In this document: positions 25,063-32,526 of the stretch, piece after piece
Position numbering within the stretch: the stretch's first letter is position 1
Layout of the letters: the number at the start of each line of letters is the position of its first letter
DNA from: Deltaproteobacteria bacterium
GTDB taxonomy: Bacteria; Desulfobacterota; GWC2-55-46; DRQE01
Length of the DNA stretch: 48,888 nt
Reading direction: 5' to 3'
Assembly: GCA_024278765.1 (NCBI GenBank)
Contig: JAJRSM010000002.1
Span: 1-48,888, forward strand
The notes under the pieces: generated by a model
The model's input: the letters and a program-made list of their open reading frames with translations, nothing else
The model's database searches: none
Told to the model about the DNA's origin: nothing
Translations under genes and position numbers: made by a program

Positions 25063-25212
25063 TGTCATTGCGAGCGAAGAGGCGAAGCCTCGTAACGAAG
25101 CAATCTCGTTTTTAAAGAATAGATTGCTTCGTCGGCTTATGGCCTCCTCGCAATGACAAAAGTAACATGAAATCATTTCGTTGCTTTAGATCTCAAAAGG
25201 AACTCGCAATGA
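25063..25212 (+). repeat. TGTCATTGCGAG-family repeat, left flank of the GIY-YIG gene
   Basis: A full palindrome (25063-25157) plus an extra half unit ends CTCGCAATGAC at about 25202-25212. The sequence closely matches the copy at 25531-25684 over about 150 bases, including GATTGCTTCGTCGGCTTAT and ATGAAAT(C/T)NTTTCGTTGCTT. Confidence 0.9.
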
Positions 25213-25225
25213 CGGGTTGGTTGTT

Positions 25226-25522
25226 ATGGCAGCAGAGAGACATTATTATGTTTACCTGATGACTAACAAGAAAAATGCGGTTATTTACACTGGAGTTACA
25301 AACGACCTGATCAGAAGGGTCTATGAGCATAAAGAGAAATTGGTTAAGAGTTTTACAAGTAGATACAATATTAATAAGCTGGTTTATTACGAAGTTTTTC
25401 GAGATGTAGGTTGTGCCATAATAAGAGAGAAACAGATAAAAGGTGGTTCAAGAGCCAAGAAGATTGAATTGATCAATAGCATGAATTTAGAATGGAATGA
25501 TTTGTATGATGGGTTGTTGTAA
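25226..25522 (+). CDS. Small GIY-YIG nuclease-family protein (YhbQ/UPF0213-like)
   Basis: This 98-residue single-domain protein has the GIY-YIG core: YYVYLMTNKKNAVIYTGVT (near 6-24), then NDLIRRVYEHK with the catalytic-type Arg, FTSRYN, and LVYYEVF with the expected Glu, followed by REKQIKGGSRAKKIELI. I start at the ATG at 25226; three further codons upstream are open. The gene is tightly bracketed by two near-identical palindromic repeats (13 bases before, 8 after). Family members have nuclease folds, but biological roles are mostly unproven. The context suggests a link with the repeats. Confidence 0.9.
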   Translation: MAAERHYYVYLMTNKKNAVIYTGVTNDLIRRVYEHKEKLVKSFTSRYNINKLVYYEVFRDVGCAIIREKQIKGGSRAKKIELINSMNLEWNDLYDGLL

Positions 25523-25530
25523 TATTTTTT

Positions 25531-25684
25531 TGTCATTGCGAGCGTAGGGGGTTCACCCCCGAATTGGGCGAAGCAATCTCGTCTTTAAAGTAATAGATTG
25601 CTTCGTCGGCTTATAGCCTCCTCGCAATGACAAGAGTAATATGAAATTGTTTCGTTGCTTTAAACCCCGAAAGGGGCTCGCAAT
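25531..25684 (+). repeat. TGTCATTGCGAG-family repeat, right flank of the GIY-YIG gene
   Basis: A full palindrome (25531-25631) plus an extra half unit ends GGGGCTCGCAATGAC. It differs from the left copy mainly by a GGGGGTTCACCCCC hairpin in its first arm. Confidence 0.9.
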
Positions 25685-25725
25685 GACGGAAGTACGGCAG
25701 TAATGGATCAAGGGGAATTTAGTAT

Positions 25726-27699
25726 ATGTCAAGGATAGGCGTCTTTGTATGCCAGTGCGGCAATAACATAGAGAGCACCGTTGATACCGGGCAGGTAGCC
25801 AGCGATATGAAGGAAATGCCCGGTGTGGTATTTTCCTGTACGTATAAGTTCATGTGTTCTTCGCCGGGTCAGGAGATGGTGCGTCAGGCCATTAAAGATA
25901 AACGCCTGGACGGCATCGTCGTATCGGCATGCTCTCCGCATATGCACGAGAAGACCTTCCGCAAGGCCAGCGAGAGCGCGGGGTTGAACCCCTATAAATG
26001 CGAGATAGTCAATATACGCGAGCAGTGCTCCTGGGTGCACCACGATACGACGAAAAAAATAGGCACGCGTAAAAGCAACGACCTGACGCGTATGATAATA
26101 GAGAGGCTCAAGAAGAACAAGCCGCTCAAAAAGATCAATATCCCTGTCAATAAGAAGGCGCTCGTCATCGGCGGCGGTATCGCCGGCATACAGGCGGCCC
26201 TTGATATCGCCGACGGCGGACGCGAGGTCATACTTGTCGAGAGAGAGCCGTCTATCGGCGGCAATATGGCAAGGCTCTCCGAGACCTTCCCTACGATGGA
26301 TTGTTCGCAGTGTATCTTGACGCCAAAGATGGTCGAGGCCGAGCTGCACGATAAAATAAAGATACTGACTTATTCAGAGGTCGAGAAACTCGACGGCTAT
26401 ATAGGTAACTTTACCGTAACGATAAAAAAGAAAGCAAAATACGTTGACGAATCGACATGCACGGGCTGTGGCGAATGTATGGAGAAGTGTCCGTTTAAGG
26501 CCGATAGCGAGTTCGAGCTGGGCCTTAATAAAAGAAAGGTCATCTATACGCCGTTTCCTCAGGCCGTGCCGAATATCCCGGTAATAGATGCGCCAAACTG
26601 CGTGATGCTTACAAAGGGCAAGTGCGGAATATGCGCAAAGGTCTGCGGCCCGGGCTCAATAGATTTCGAGCAGAAGGATGAATTTATAGAAGAGCAGGTC
26701 GGTGCGGTCGTTGTCGCGACTGGCTACGATCTTATGCCGAACGAACGCTTTGGTGAGTACGGCTACGGTAAGATAAAGGACGTAGTAAGCGGTATGCAGT
26801 TTGAGAGGCTCGCCTCTTCATCCGGGCCAACAGGTGGGCAGATCTTTAGGCCTTCGGATGGTAAGGTTCCCGAGCAGATTGTATTTTTGCAGTGCATCGG
26901 ATCAAGGGACGAGGCAAAGGGCGTATCGTACTGCTCTAAGATCTGCTGTATGTATACGGCAAAGCATACGATGCTTTATAAGCATAAGGTACACGACGGT
27001 CAGGCATATGTCTTTTATATGGATATCAGAGCCGGCGGTAAGAGGTACGAAGAATTTACTCGCCGTGCGCAGGAGCAGGAAGATGCTATGTACCTGCGAG
27101 GACGTGTTGCGCGAATATATGAACGTGACGGTAAAGTAGTCGTACAGGGCGCAGATACCCTAAGCGGAACGCAGGTTGTGATAGAGGCCGATATGGTCGT
27201 TCTAGCTACGGCTCTTGTCTCAAGGCCAGGGGCTGATTCTCTGGCGCAGAAGCTCGGTATTGGTTACGATAAATATAAGTTCTATAACGAGTATCATCCA
27301 AAACTTAAGCCGGTTGAGACCGTGACGGCTGGAATATTTTTATCTGGTGCCTGCGTTGGCCCGATGGATATCCCTGAGTCAGTTAGTATGGGTAGTGCCT
27401 CGGCAAGTAAGGTTTTGGCACTCTTCTCAAGCGATGAGATGGCTCGTGAGCCGATAGTTGCAGCCGTTAATAAGCAGCGCTGTAATGCTTGCTGGGACTG
27501 CGTTGTCGCGTGTCCGTATACGGCGATTGAAAAAGAAGAAGTTAAAGATAGGCAGGGCAATGTTATTGGTTGGAATGCCAATGTGAATGAAGGTGTTTGT
27601 CAGGGTTGTGGAGTCTGTGTTGCGGCGTGCCGCAGTAAGGTCGTGGATCTAGCCGGTTATACCGACGAACAGGTTTTTGCCGCCATCAACGCTTTTTAA
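25726..27699 (+). CDS. hdrA: Heterodisulfide reductase-like subunit A (FAD, bifurcating hub)
   Basis: HdrA binds FAD and is the flavin site of electron bifurcation in Hdr complexes. The 657-residue protein has an N-terminal cysteine domain (VFVCQCGNNI, then SACSPHMHEKTFR), an FAD domain starting VIGGGIAGIQAALDIA near 147, a CTGCGECMEKCP cluster near 246-257, a GKCGICAKVCGPGSI cluster near 305, YCSKICCMYTAKH, and two C-terminal [4Fe-4S] motifs (CNACWDCVVACP and CQGCGVCVAAC). It is full length, with GGGGAA before the ATG. No selenocysteine is needed. flxD follows after a repeat-filled 249-base gap. Confidence 0.96.
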   Translation: MSRIGVFVCQCGNNIESTVDTGQVASDMKEMPGVVFSCTYKFMCSSPGQEMVRQAIKDKRLDGIVVSACSPHMHEKTFRKASESAGLNPYKCEIVNIREQCSWVHHDTTKKIGTRKSNDLTRMIIERLKKNKPLKKINIPVNKKALVIGGGIAGIQAALDIADGGREVILVEREPSIGGNMARLSETFPTMDCSQCILTPKMVEAELHDKIKILTYSEVEKLDGYIGNFTVTIKKKAKYVDESTCTGCGECMEKCPFKADSEFELGLNKRKVIYTPFPQAVPNIPVIDAPNCVMLTKGKCGICAKVCGPGSIDFEQKDEFIEEQVGAVVVATGYDLMPNERFGEYGYGKIKDVVSGMQFERLASSSGPTGGQIFRPSDGKVPEQIVFLQCIGSRDEAKGVSYCSKICCMYTAKHTMLYKHKVHDGQAYVFYMDIRAGGKRYEEFTRRAQEQEDAMYLRGRVARIYERDGKVVVQGADTLSGTQVVIEADMVVLATALVSRPGADSLAQKLGIGYDKYKFYNEYHPKLKPVETVTAGIFLSGACVGPMDIPESVSMGSASASKVLALFSSDEMAREPIVAAVNKQRCNACWDCVVACPYTAIEKEEVKDRQGNVIGWNANVNEGVCQGCGVCVAACRSKVVDLAGYTDEQVFAAINAF

Positions 27700-27703
27700 C
27701 TTG

Positions 27704-27843
27704 TTCGCACTCATAAACGTTCATATACGTTGTCGGGATTTTAGATTTGAAGCCTCACGTACTTAATAGTACGCTCCGTTTCCAATCTTCATCCCTCCTA
27801 GTATATGAAGCGTTTCTGAGCACGAAGTGGGAAAAGGCAAGAC
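27704..27843 (+). repeat. Second repeat family, copy A (after hdrA)
   Basis: It starts TTCGCACTCATAAACG, holds an inner CGTAC-ttaata-GTACG stem and ends TTTCTGAGCACGAAGTGGGA. Copies B (29886) and C (31135) match these three blocks in the same order and spacing. Confidence 0.85.
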
Positions 27844-27865
27844 ATAAAAAATAAGACAGTTGTAG

Positions 27866-27882
27866 GGTGGGCTGTGCCCACC
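27866..27882. repeat. GGTGGGC-TGT-GCCCACC hairpin
   Basis: This perfect 7-bp palindrome is preceded by TGTAG. A truncated relative (TGTAGGGTGGTACAG) is near 31401. It looks like a separate small dispersed repeat. Confidence 0.6.
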
Positions 27883-27890
27883 AATTAGTA

Positions 27891-27934
27891 GTTGCGAGCG
27901 TAGGGTCAAAGACCCGTAGCAAAGCAATTTCATT
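27891..27934 (+). repeat. TGTCATTGCGAG-family repeat, left half
   Basis: TTGCGAGCGTAGGGTC, then AAAGCAATTTCATT, resembles the left arm of the copy at 25531. The right half is missing. Confidence 0.6.
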
Positions 27935-27948
27935 AAAAGGAAAAATAT

Positions 27949-28455
27949 ATGTCAGAAGAATTGAAAAAAGTAGCCACGGGCTTTGAACCGAAGATAATGG
28001 CATTTGTCTGCAACTGGTGTACCTACGCCGGAGCCGACCTGGCAGGAACAAGCCGGATGGAATATAAAGACAACGTCCGTATTATTAAGCTGCCGTGCAC
28101 AGGGCGTATCGATCCTTTATTTATTATTAAGGCCTTTGAAAACGGCGCGGACGGCGTGCTCGTCTCTGGCTGTCATCCGGGGGATTGCCATTATACGACA
28201 GGCAACTATCATGCCAGAAGGCGTTGGCGTGCATTTAAAAACCTGATGGACTTTACCGGCATTGACGAGACGAGGTTGCAGTTTTCTTGGGTCTCGGCCT
28301 CCGAGGCACTTAAATGGGTAGACCTTATTAATAAGGTGACGACGCAGGTAAAGGCAGCAGGGCCTTTTATCGAGTATCAGGGGCTTAGTGAAAAGTACGA
28401 TGACGGCCTTGGCGAACTGCCTGCTGAGACCGAGGGGGAGTCAAAAGAATGTTAG
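27949..28455 (+). CDS. flxD: MvhD/FlxD-like [2Fe-2S] electron-transfer subunit
   Basis: MvhD-type proteins hand electrons from an input module to HdrA. The 168 residues show the family cysteines: FVCNWCTYAGADLAGTSR (near 19-36), KLPCTGR (near 48), and the GCHPGDCHY motif followed by TGNYHARRR (near 74-92). In Flx-Hdr clusters this subunit bridges HdrA and FlxABC. Its last seven bases overlap the next gene, so the two are translationally coupled. The stop is TAG. Confidence 0.93.
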   Translation: MSEELKKVATGFEPKIMAFVCNWCTYAGADLAGTSRMEYKDNVRIIKLPCTGRIDPLFIIKAFENGADGVLVSGCHPGDCHYTTGNYHARRRWRAFKNLMDFTGIDETRLQFSWVSASEALKWVDLINKVTTQVKAAGPFIEYQGLSEKYDDGLGELPAETEGESKEC

Positions 28456-28958
28456 TCCCAAAAGAGATGACAGACGAGGCCATTGGCCTGCGTGATGCTT
28501 TTACCGATATGCTTAAGTCGCGTGGCTATGAGGTTTTTAAGCGCGATTCCTTTATGGTTACCCGTAAGGATCAGATCGTTCATCTTATACAGAACGAGGA
28601 TGTATCCGGGATACTCTTTGTAAGGGTCTCTAAGCAGGAAGAAGGCCTCTGGGTTATCTACCCGGATAACTTCCGTGCATTCTCAGAGATGACAAATGCC
28701 GATGAGAATACCGGGATGTTTCTGGTTTTTCTGGATGATACAACGGCAACCGATAATAGCTTTAGAGGGGTCTTTCTGACCTCTGAAAATATAGACAAGA
28801 TTGGCCCGACCTTTGAATTAAATGATGACGGACGAATAGATATCACAGGCGAGCAGCTTAGGAAGGAATTCCCTAATAACTGGTTTACGACCTTTGATGA
28901 GTGTCTTACGATGCTGGAAGCCCCCGGGCTCTGTAATTATAAGGGCCTTGAAGGATAA
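28449..28958 (+). CDS. Uncharacterised protein embedded in the hdr-flx operon
   Basis: I do not recognise this 169-residue soluble protein. It begins at an ATG overlapping the flxD stop and ends 19 bases before flxC, so it is translationally embedded in the operon. Mixed alpha/beta composition is suggested (HLIQNEDVSGILFVRVSK; GMFLVFLDDTTATDNSFRGV), with only two cysteines (DECLTML and GLCNYKG) near the C-terminus, no cluster motif and no membrane helix. Its position between the HdrA-binding subunit and the Fe-S input subunits suggests an accessory, assembly or regulatory subunit of the complex. Confidence 0.85.
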   Translation: MLVPKEMTDEAIGLRDAFTDMLKSRGYEVFKRDSFMVTRKDQIVHLIQNEDVSGILFVRVSKQEEGLWVIYPDNFRAFSEMTNADENTGMFLVFLDDTTATDNSFRGVFLTSENIDKIGPTFELNDDGRIDITGEQLRKEFPNNWFTTFDECLTMLEAPGLCNYKGLEG

Positions 28959-28977
28959 AGAGAAGGTAGAGAGGAAT

Positions 28978-29883
28978 ATGGAAGCAGAACTTAGAGAGAA
29001 GGCAAAGGAACTTTTAGGCTCTGGCGAGATCGGGGTCGTAATAGGTTTCGGCTGGAATAAGCGTAAGACCAGAACGACCCCTGTATTTATTACAAAGGCA
29101 GAAGATACAGATAAGCTCGTCTTCAACGCCTATTGCGTAAATAATCTTTCGGTCTATCTAACGCGTAAATACCCTGACGTAAAGGCAATGGGCAAGGCCG
29201 CTATAGTTGCAAAGGGCTGCGATATAAAGAACCTTGCCGTTATGATCGCTGAAGGTCAGTTCAAGCGTGATGATACCTATATAATAGGTATGACCTGCTC
29301 GGGTGTTGGTTATAAGCAGGAACTCATTGAGGCAAATGGCGGAGAGCTGAAGCCTGAAATCATGCCGGTAAAGTGCCATAACTGTGACGTGCGTAATCCG
29401 CATATAAGTGACGCTGTGATAGGAGAGACCACAGATTTTACCCCGCCCGAAGAACCGGTAGGGATGGTCTTTGATAAGATTAAACAAATAGAAGCGATGG
29501 ACGCTAAAGGTCGCTTTGGTTTTTGGGAGGAGCATTTCTCAAGGTGCATAAAGTGCTATGCTTGTCGCCAAGTCTGTTCGTTATGTTATTGCGACAGGTG
29601 TATTACCGATAAGAATACGCCGCAGTGGATCGATAGCTCGGCGCACGCCCGTGGCAATTTTTCTTGGAATCTAGTCCGTGCGATGCATCTGACAGGGCGC
29701 TGTACCTTCTGCGGAGAATGTGAGAGGGCGTGCCCGGTTAATATTCCGCTTAACGTAATTAATAAAAAGATGGCGGTTGTTATGGAAGATGCCTTTGATC
29801 ACCGCTCTGGTTATGACCCGGAGGTGCATCCGCCGATGATTGTTTTTGATATTGAAAACGACAAGGAAGAGTTTATAAAGTAG
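28978..29883 (+). CDS. flxC: Fe-S subunit of an Flx-type NADH oxidoreductase
   Basis: This 301-residue protein has an N-terminal domain of the coenzyme F420 hydrogenase-beta/MetV-like kind (conserved TCSGVG and CHNCDVRNP) and a C-terminal ferredoxin part: CIKCYACRQVCSLCYCDRC (near 196-214) and CTFCGECERACP (near 248-259). I start at the ATG at 28978 behind AGAGAGG; an earlier frame start at 28894 lies within the preceding gene. Order and domains match FlxC of the FlxABCD-HdrABC complexes. Which of the two Fe-S genes here is B and which is C is assigned by order only. The stop is TAG. Confidence 0.8.
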   Translation: MEAELREKAKELLGSGEIGVVIGFGWNKRKTRTTPVFITKAEDTDKLVFNAYCVNNLSVYLTRKYPDVKAMGKAAIVAKGCDIKNLAVMIAEGQFKRDDTYIIGMTCSGVGYKQELIEANGGELKPEIMPVKCHNCDVRNPHISDAVIGETTDFTPPEEPVGMVFDKIKQIEAMDAKGRFGFWEEHFSRCIKCYACRQVCSLCYCDRCITDKNTPQWIDSSAHARGNFSWNLVRAMHLTGRCTFCGECERACPVNIPLNVINKKMAVVMEDAFDHRSGYDPEVHPPMIVFDIENDKEEFIK

Positions 29884-29885
29884 TT

Positions 29886-30084
29886 TTCACGTCCGTAAAT
29901 GACCATAGGCGTTGTCATGGCTGCGGTGTCAAGTCCTCACGTACCCTACAAGTACGTTGCGGTTTAACACCTTGCCCTTCCTAGCCTTTGGAACATTTAC
30001 AAACGTGAATTTGGAGATACCATATTGTGCCCCGAAGGGGCTTTGCTTCCGGTGCAACCGGTCTGAGCACGAAGTGGGAAAGAC
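29886..30084 (+). repeat. Second repeat family, copy B (after flxC), with insert
   Basis: It has the same blocks as copy A: TCACGTCCGTAAATGACC, the CGTAC-cctacaa-GTACG stem, CTTCCTAGC, then TCTGAGCACGAAGTGGGAAA. About 60 bases (30002-30061, with a CCCCGAAGGGG hairpin) are inserted before the last block. It ends 35 bases before the flxB ATG. Confidence 0.82.
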
Positions 30085-30119
30085 AAAACAAGACAAGGCA
30101 AAGAAGGCATAAAGAATTT

Positions 30120-31127
30120 ATGATTAAAACACTATTTAAAAAAGATGCTCTGGCTGGATTAATTGAAGCCGTAAGAAAGGACGGTGGCGAGTTCGTCGCT
30201 CCGACTCTGGTGGCTCGCCAGGCAAGTTATAAGGCTGTTACCGACGCGGCGGCTATTGAGACCGATTATATCGTTCCGCAGAATTCTTTTAAGGAAGTCC
30301 TCTTTCCTCAGAGCGAGGCGATAGCGACCTTTAAAGAGGCCGGAACTAATATGGCTGGCGTAGAGGTCAATGCAAAGGATACCGTTGTTTTCGGTTCGCG
30401 TCCGTGTGACGCTGCGAGTGTAGCGTCGCTTAGAAGCGTCTTTACATGGGACTTCGTAGATGAGTTCTATACCACGCGCGAAGACAAGGCTGTGGTAATA
30501 AGCATAGCCTGTACAAAAGGCGATAGCTCTTGCTTCTGTACATCCGTAGGGCTCGCACCAGATGCCACAGAGGGTAGTGACGTCCTTCTGCGGGAGACCG
30601 AGGACGGCGACTTCTCGGCAGAGGCAGTAACAGATAAGGGTAAGACCTTTGTAAAGAAGCATAAGGACGTCTTTACTACGTGTAAGGCCGCTAAAGAAAT
30701 AGCGATATTCGAGCCTGTTAAGCTAGACAAGGTAGATCTTGATAAGGTAGGCGAGTCGCTAGCCGATACGACCCATTACGATAACGACAAGATGTGGGGA
30801 GATATCGCACGGAAGTGCATAGGCTGCGGAGCATGTACTTATTCGTGCCCGACCTGCCATTGTTTTGATATCGTTGATGAGGGCTCGTTCTTCGAGGGCG
30901 AGAGGCGCAAGAACTGGGATGCATGCCAGTTTGACTTTTTTACGTTGCATGCCAGCGGCCATAATCCCAGAGATACGCAGTATAAAAGGTGGCGTAACCG
31001 CTTTATGTGTAAGTTTAAGATATACCCCGGGAAGTTCAAGACCAAGGGATGTGTTGGTTGCGGGCGGTGCGTAAGGGTTTGTCCGGTTCGTCTGGATATA
31101 ACAGAGGTTATGGAAGAATTATCGTAA
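30120..31127 (+). CDS. flxB: Fe-S subunit of an Flx-type NADH oxidoreductase (AsrA/HydB-like)
   Basis: This 335-residue protein resembles AsrA/HydB-type [4Fe-4S] dicluster subunits. The N-terminal domain contains FGSRPCDAASVASL and CTKGDSSCFCTSVG. Two clusters follow, CIGCGACTYSCPTCHC (near 225-240) and CVGCGRCVRVCP (near 312-323). I start at the ATG at 30120, because the longer frame from 30027 would begin inside the copy B repeat. With the FAD/NAD subunit downstream it forms the NADH-oxidising input of Flx-Hdr. The B/C letter is assigned by gene order. Confidence 0.83.
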   Translation: MIKTLFKKDALAGLIEAVRKDGGEFVAPTLVARQASYKAVTDAAAIETDYIVPQNSFKEVLFPQSEAIATFKEAGTNMAGVEVNAKDTVVFGSRPCDAASVASLRSVFTWDFVDEFYTTREDKAVVISIACTKGDSSCFCTSVGLAPDATEGSDVLLRETEDGDFSAEAVTDKGKTFVKKHKDVFTTCKAAKEIAIFEPVKLDKVDLDKVGESLADTTHYDNDKMWGDIARKCIGCGACTYSCPTCHCFDIVDEGSFFEGERRKNWDACQFDFFTLHASGHNPRDTQYKRWRNRFMCKFKIYPGKFKTKGCVGCGRCVRVCPVRLDITEVMEELS

Positions 31128-31134
31128 TACATGT

Positions 31135-31268
31135 TTCGCACTCATAAATGACCTGCTGCGTTGTCAGGACTTCAAGCTCTAATCCTTACGTACCTAAAAG
31201 TACGTTGCGGTAAAAGCCTTTTTCCTTCCTAGCATCAGGAAGATTTCTGAGCACGAATTGGGAAAGGT
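31135..31268 (+). repeat. Second repeat family, copy C (after flxB)
   Basis: It starts TTCGCACTCATAAATGACC, has the inner CGTACctaaaaGTACG stem and CTTCCTAGCAT, and ends ATTTCTGAGCACGAATTGGG. The outer ends form an imperfect inverted repeat (TTCGCACTCATAAAT against TTCGTGCTCAGAAAT). Confidence 0.85.
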
Positions 31269-31304
31269 AAGAATGTTTTACAAAGAGGTGAAGGTTGTAA
31301 ATTT

Positions 31305-31331
31305 GTCATGCTGAATTTATTTCAGCATCTG
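31305..31331. repeat. Short dispersed palindrome (ATGCTGAA...TTCAGCAT)
   Basis: GTCATGCTGAA-tttat-TTCAGCATCTG is the reverse complement, with few changes, of the element at 16798-16824. Confidence 0.75.
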
Positions 31332-31340
31332 TTTTTAAAA

Positions 31341-31385
31341 AGACGAGATTGTTTTGGCTAAAAAAAGATTTAGCCTCGCAATGAC
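31341..31385 (+). repeat. TGTCATTGCGAG-family repeat, right half
   Basis: GACGAGATTGTTTTGGCT, then TAGCCTCGCAATGAC, is a diverged right arm. Confidence 0.6.
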
Positions 31386-31425
31386 AAATAAAGGTGGTTT
31401 TGTAGGGTGGTACAGTTTGCTAAAT

Positions 31426-31538
31426 TGTCATTGCGAGGAGTTTTAAAACGACGAAGCAATCTATTTTTTAAAAAGCGAGATTGCTTCGTTTAATCGTTTA
31501 AGACGGGTTGTCGCGAAAAGATCAGCATCACAATGATC
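31426..31538 (+). repeat. TGTCATTGCGAG-family repeat, diverged full copy
   Basis: It begins TGTCATTGCGAGGAG, contains GAAGCAATCT and AGATTGCTTCG in inverted order, and ends CACAATGATC. Confidence 0.7.
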
Positions 31539-31583
31539 AATAAAGGTATTAGATAAAGAAAAGTAACGGAGTTATACTTAATT

Positions 31584-32417
31584 ATGAGTAATATTTATCT
31601 GCCGCATGCGGTTAAAATAGAAGATATCTATCACGAAGCCCCGGATGTGACAAGCTTCCGTCTGGTCTTTGAGAATGAAGAATTAAGGGACAATTTTGAG
31701 TTTCGCACGGGCCAGTTTGGTCTTTATTCGGTTGCCGGCTACGGTGAGGCTACATTCTGTATTGCATCACCATCGACCCGTAAGGGTTATATCCAGTGTA
31801 CCTTCAGGGCCACCGGGCGTGTAACCAATGCTCTTTCGCAGTTAAATATCGGCGATTCAATAGGCTTTAGAGGCCCGTACGGCAATTCTTTTCCTGTTGA
31901 AGAGTGGAAGGGTAAGAACCTGGTATTTATAGCTGGCGGTATCGGGCTTCCTCCTGTCCGGTCGGTCATCTGGACATGCCTGGATAGGCGTGAAGACTTT
32001 GGTAATATAACGATAGTCTACGGTGCTCGGAAGGTAGAGGACTTAGTATATAAAAATGAACTGGATCACTGGGCCGACCGTGACGACGTAAATCTCGTCC
32101 AGACCGTAGACCCAGGTGGTGAGACTCCTGAGTGGAAGGGGAAGGTTGGTTTTGTGCCGACGGTCTTGGAAGAGGCCGCGCCTAGCCCGGACAATACGGT
32201 CTGTATTATCTGTGGCCCGCCGATTATGATAAAGTATTGTCTGGTATCTTTAGACAAGCTCGGCTTTAGCGACGATAATGTCTATACCACGCTTGAAAAC
32301 AAGATGAAGTGCGGCGTTGGTAAATGCGGCAGGTGTAATGTCGGCGATGAGTACGTATGTAAGGACGGCCCTGTCTATACAGCGGCAGAGGTCAAGAGGA
32401 TGTACAGCGATTTCTAG
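31584..32417 (+). CDS. flxA: FAD/NAD(P)-binding subunit of an Flx-type oxidoreductase
   Basis: This is the likely NAD(P)H-oxidising subunit. The 277 residues follow the ferredoxin-NADP reductase plan. An FAD domain has FRTGQFGLYSV and, where RxYS is usual, FCIASPS. The NAD domain has LVFIAGGIGLPPVRSVI near 109-125 and CIICGPPIMIKY near 208-219. A C-terminal [2Fe-2S]-type motif reads KCGVGKCGRCNVGDEYVC near 247-264. It resembles AsrB/PyrK and FlxA. Together with flxB, flxC, flxD and hdrABC it completes a seven-subunit set. The stop is TAG. Confidence 0.88.
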   Translation: MSNIYLPHAVKIEDIYHEAPDVTSFRLVFENEELRDNFEFRTGQFGLYSVAGYGEATFCIASPSTRKGYIQCTFRATGRVTNALSQLNIGDSIGFRGPYGNSFPVEEWKGKNLVFIAGGIGLPPVRSVIWTCLDRREDFGNITIVYGARKVEDLVYKNELDHWADRDDVNLVQTVDPGGETPEWKGKVGFVPTVLEEAAPSPDNTVCIICGPPIMIKYCLVSLDKLGFSDDNVYTTLENKMKCGVGKCGRCNVGDEYVCKDGPVYTAAEVKRMYSDF

Positions 32418-32526
32418 TCTGGTTGTTTGTATTTTGTCTTTGTCATCTCGGCTTGGTTTTTCAACTGGTGAATGCGAAGGCTTCTAAGTTATTTGACGAC
32501 CATCAACTCTTTAAAAGAGTTTACTT

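Larger units (their letters stand above)
31128..31583. other. Repeat mosaic between flxB and flxA
   Basis: These 456 bases contain no gene I can support. In order they hold second-family copy C (31135-31268), a TCAGCAT palindrome (31305-31331), a partial TGTCATTGCGAG-family copy (31341-31385), a truncated TGTAGGGTGG motif near 31401 and a near-complete TGTCATTGCGAG-family copy (31426-31538). Confidence 0.7.

Noticed and set aside
24439-25684. CRISPR array
   Set aside because: The repeats are palindromic, about 100-150 bp, irregularly spaced and separated by genes. There are no short regular spacers or cas genes.
25726-27699. Selenocysteine in hdrA
   Set aside because: All expected cluster positions are cysteine codons and there is no in-frame TGA.
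30027-30119. N-terminal extension of flxB
   Set aside because: The upstream 31 codons lie inside the copy B repeat and give a sequence unlike the family. The ATG at 30120 fits better.
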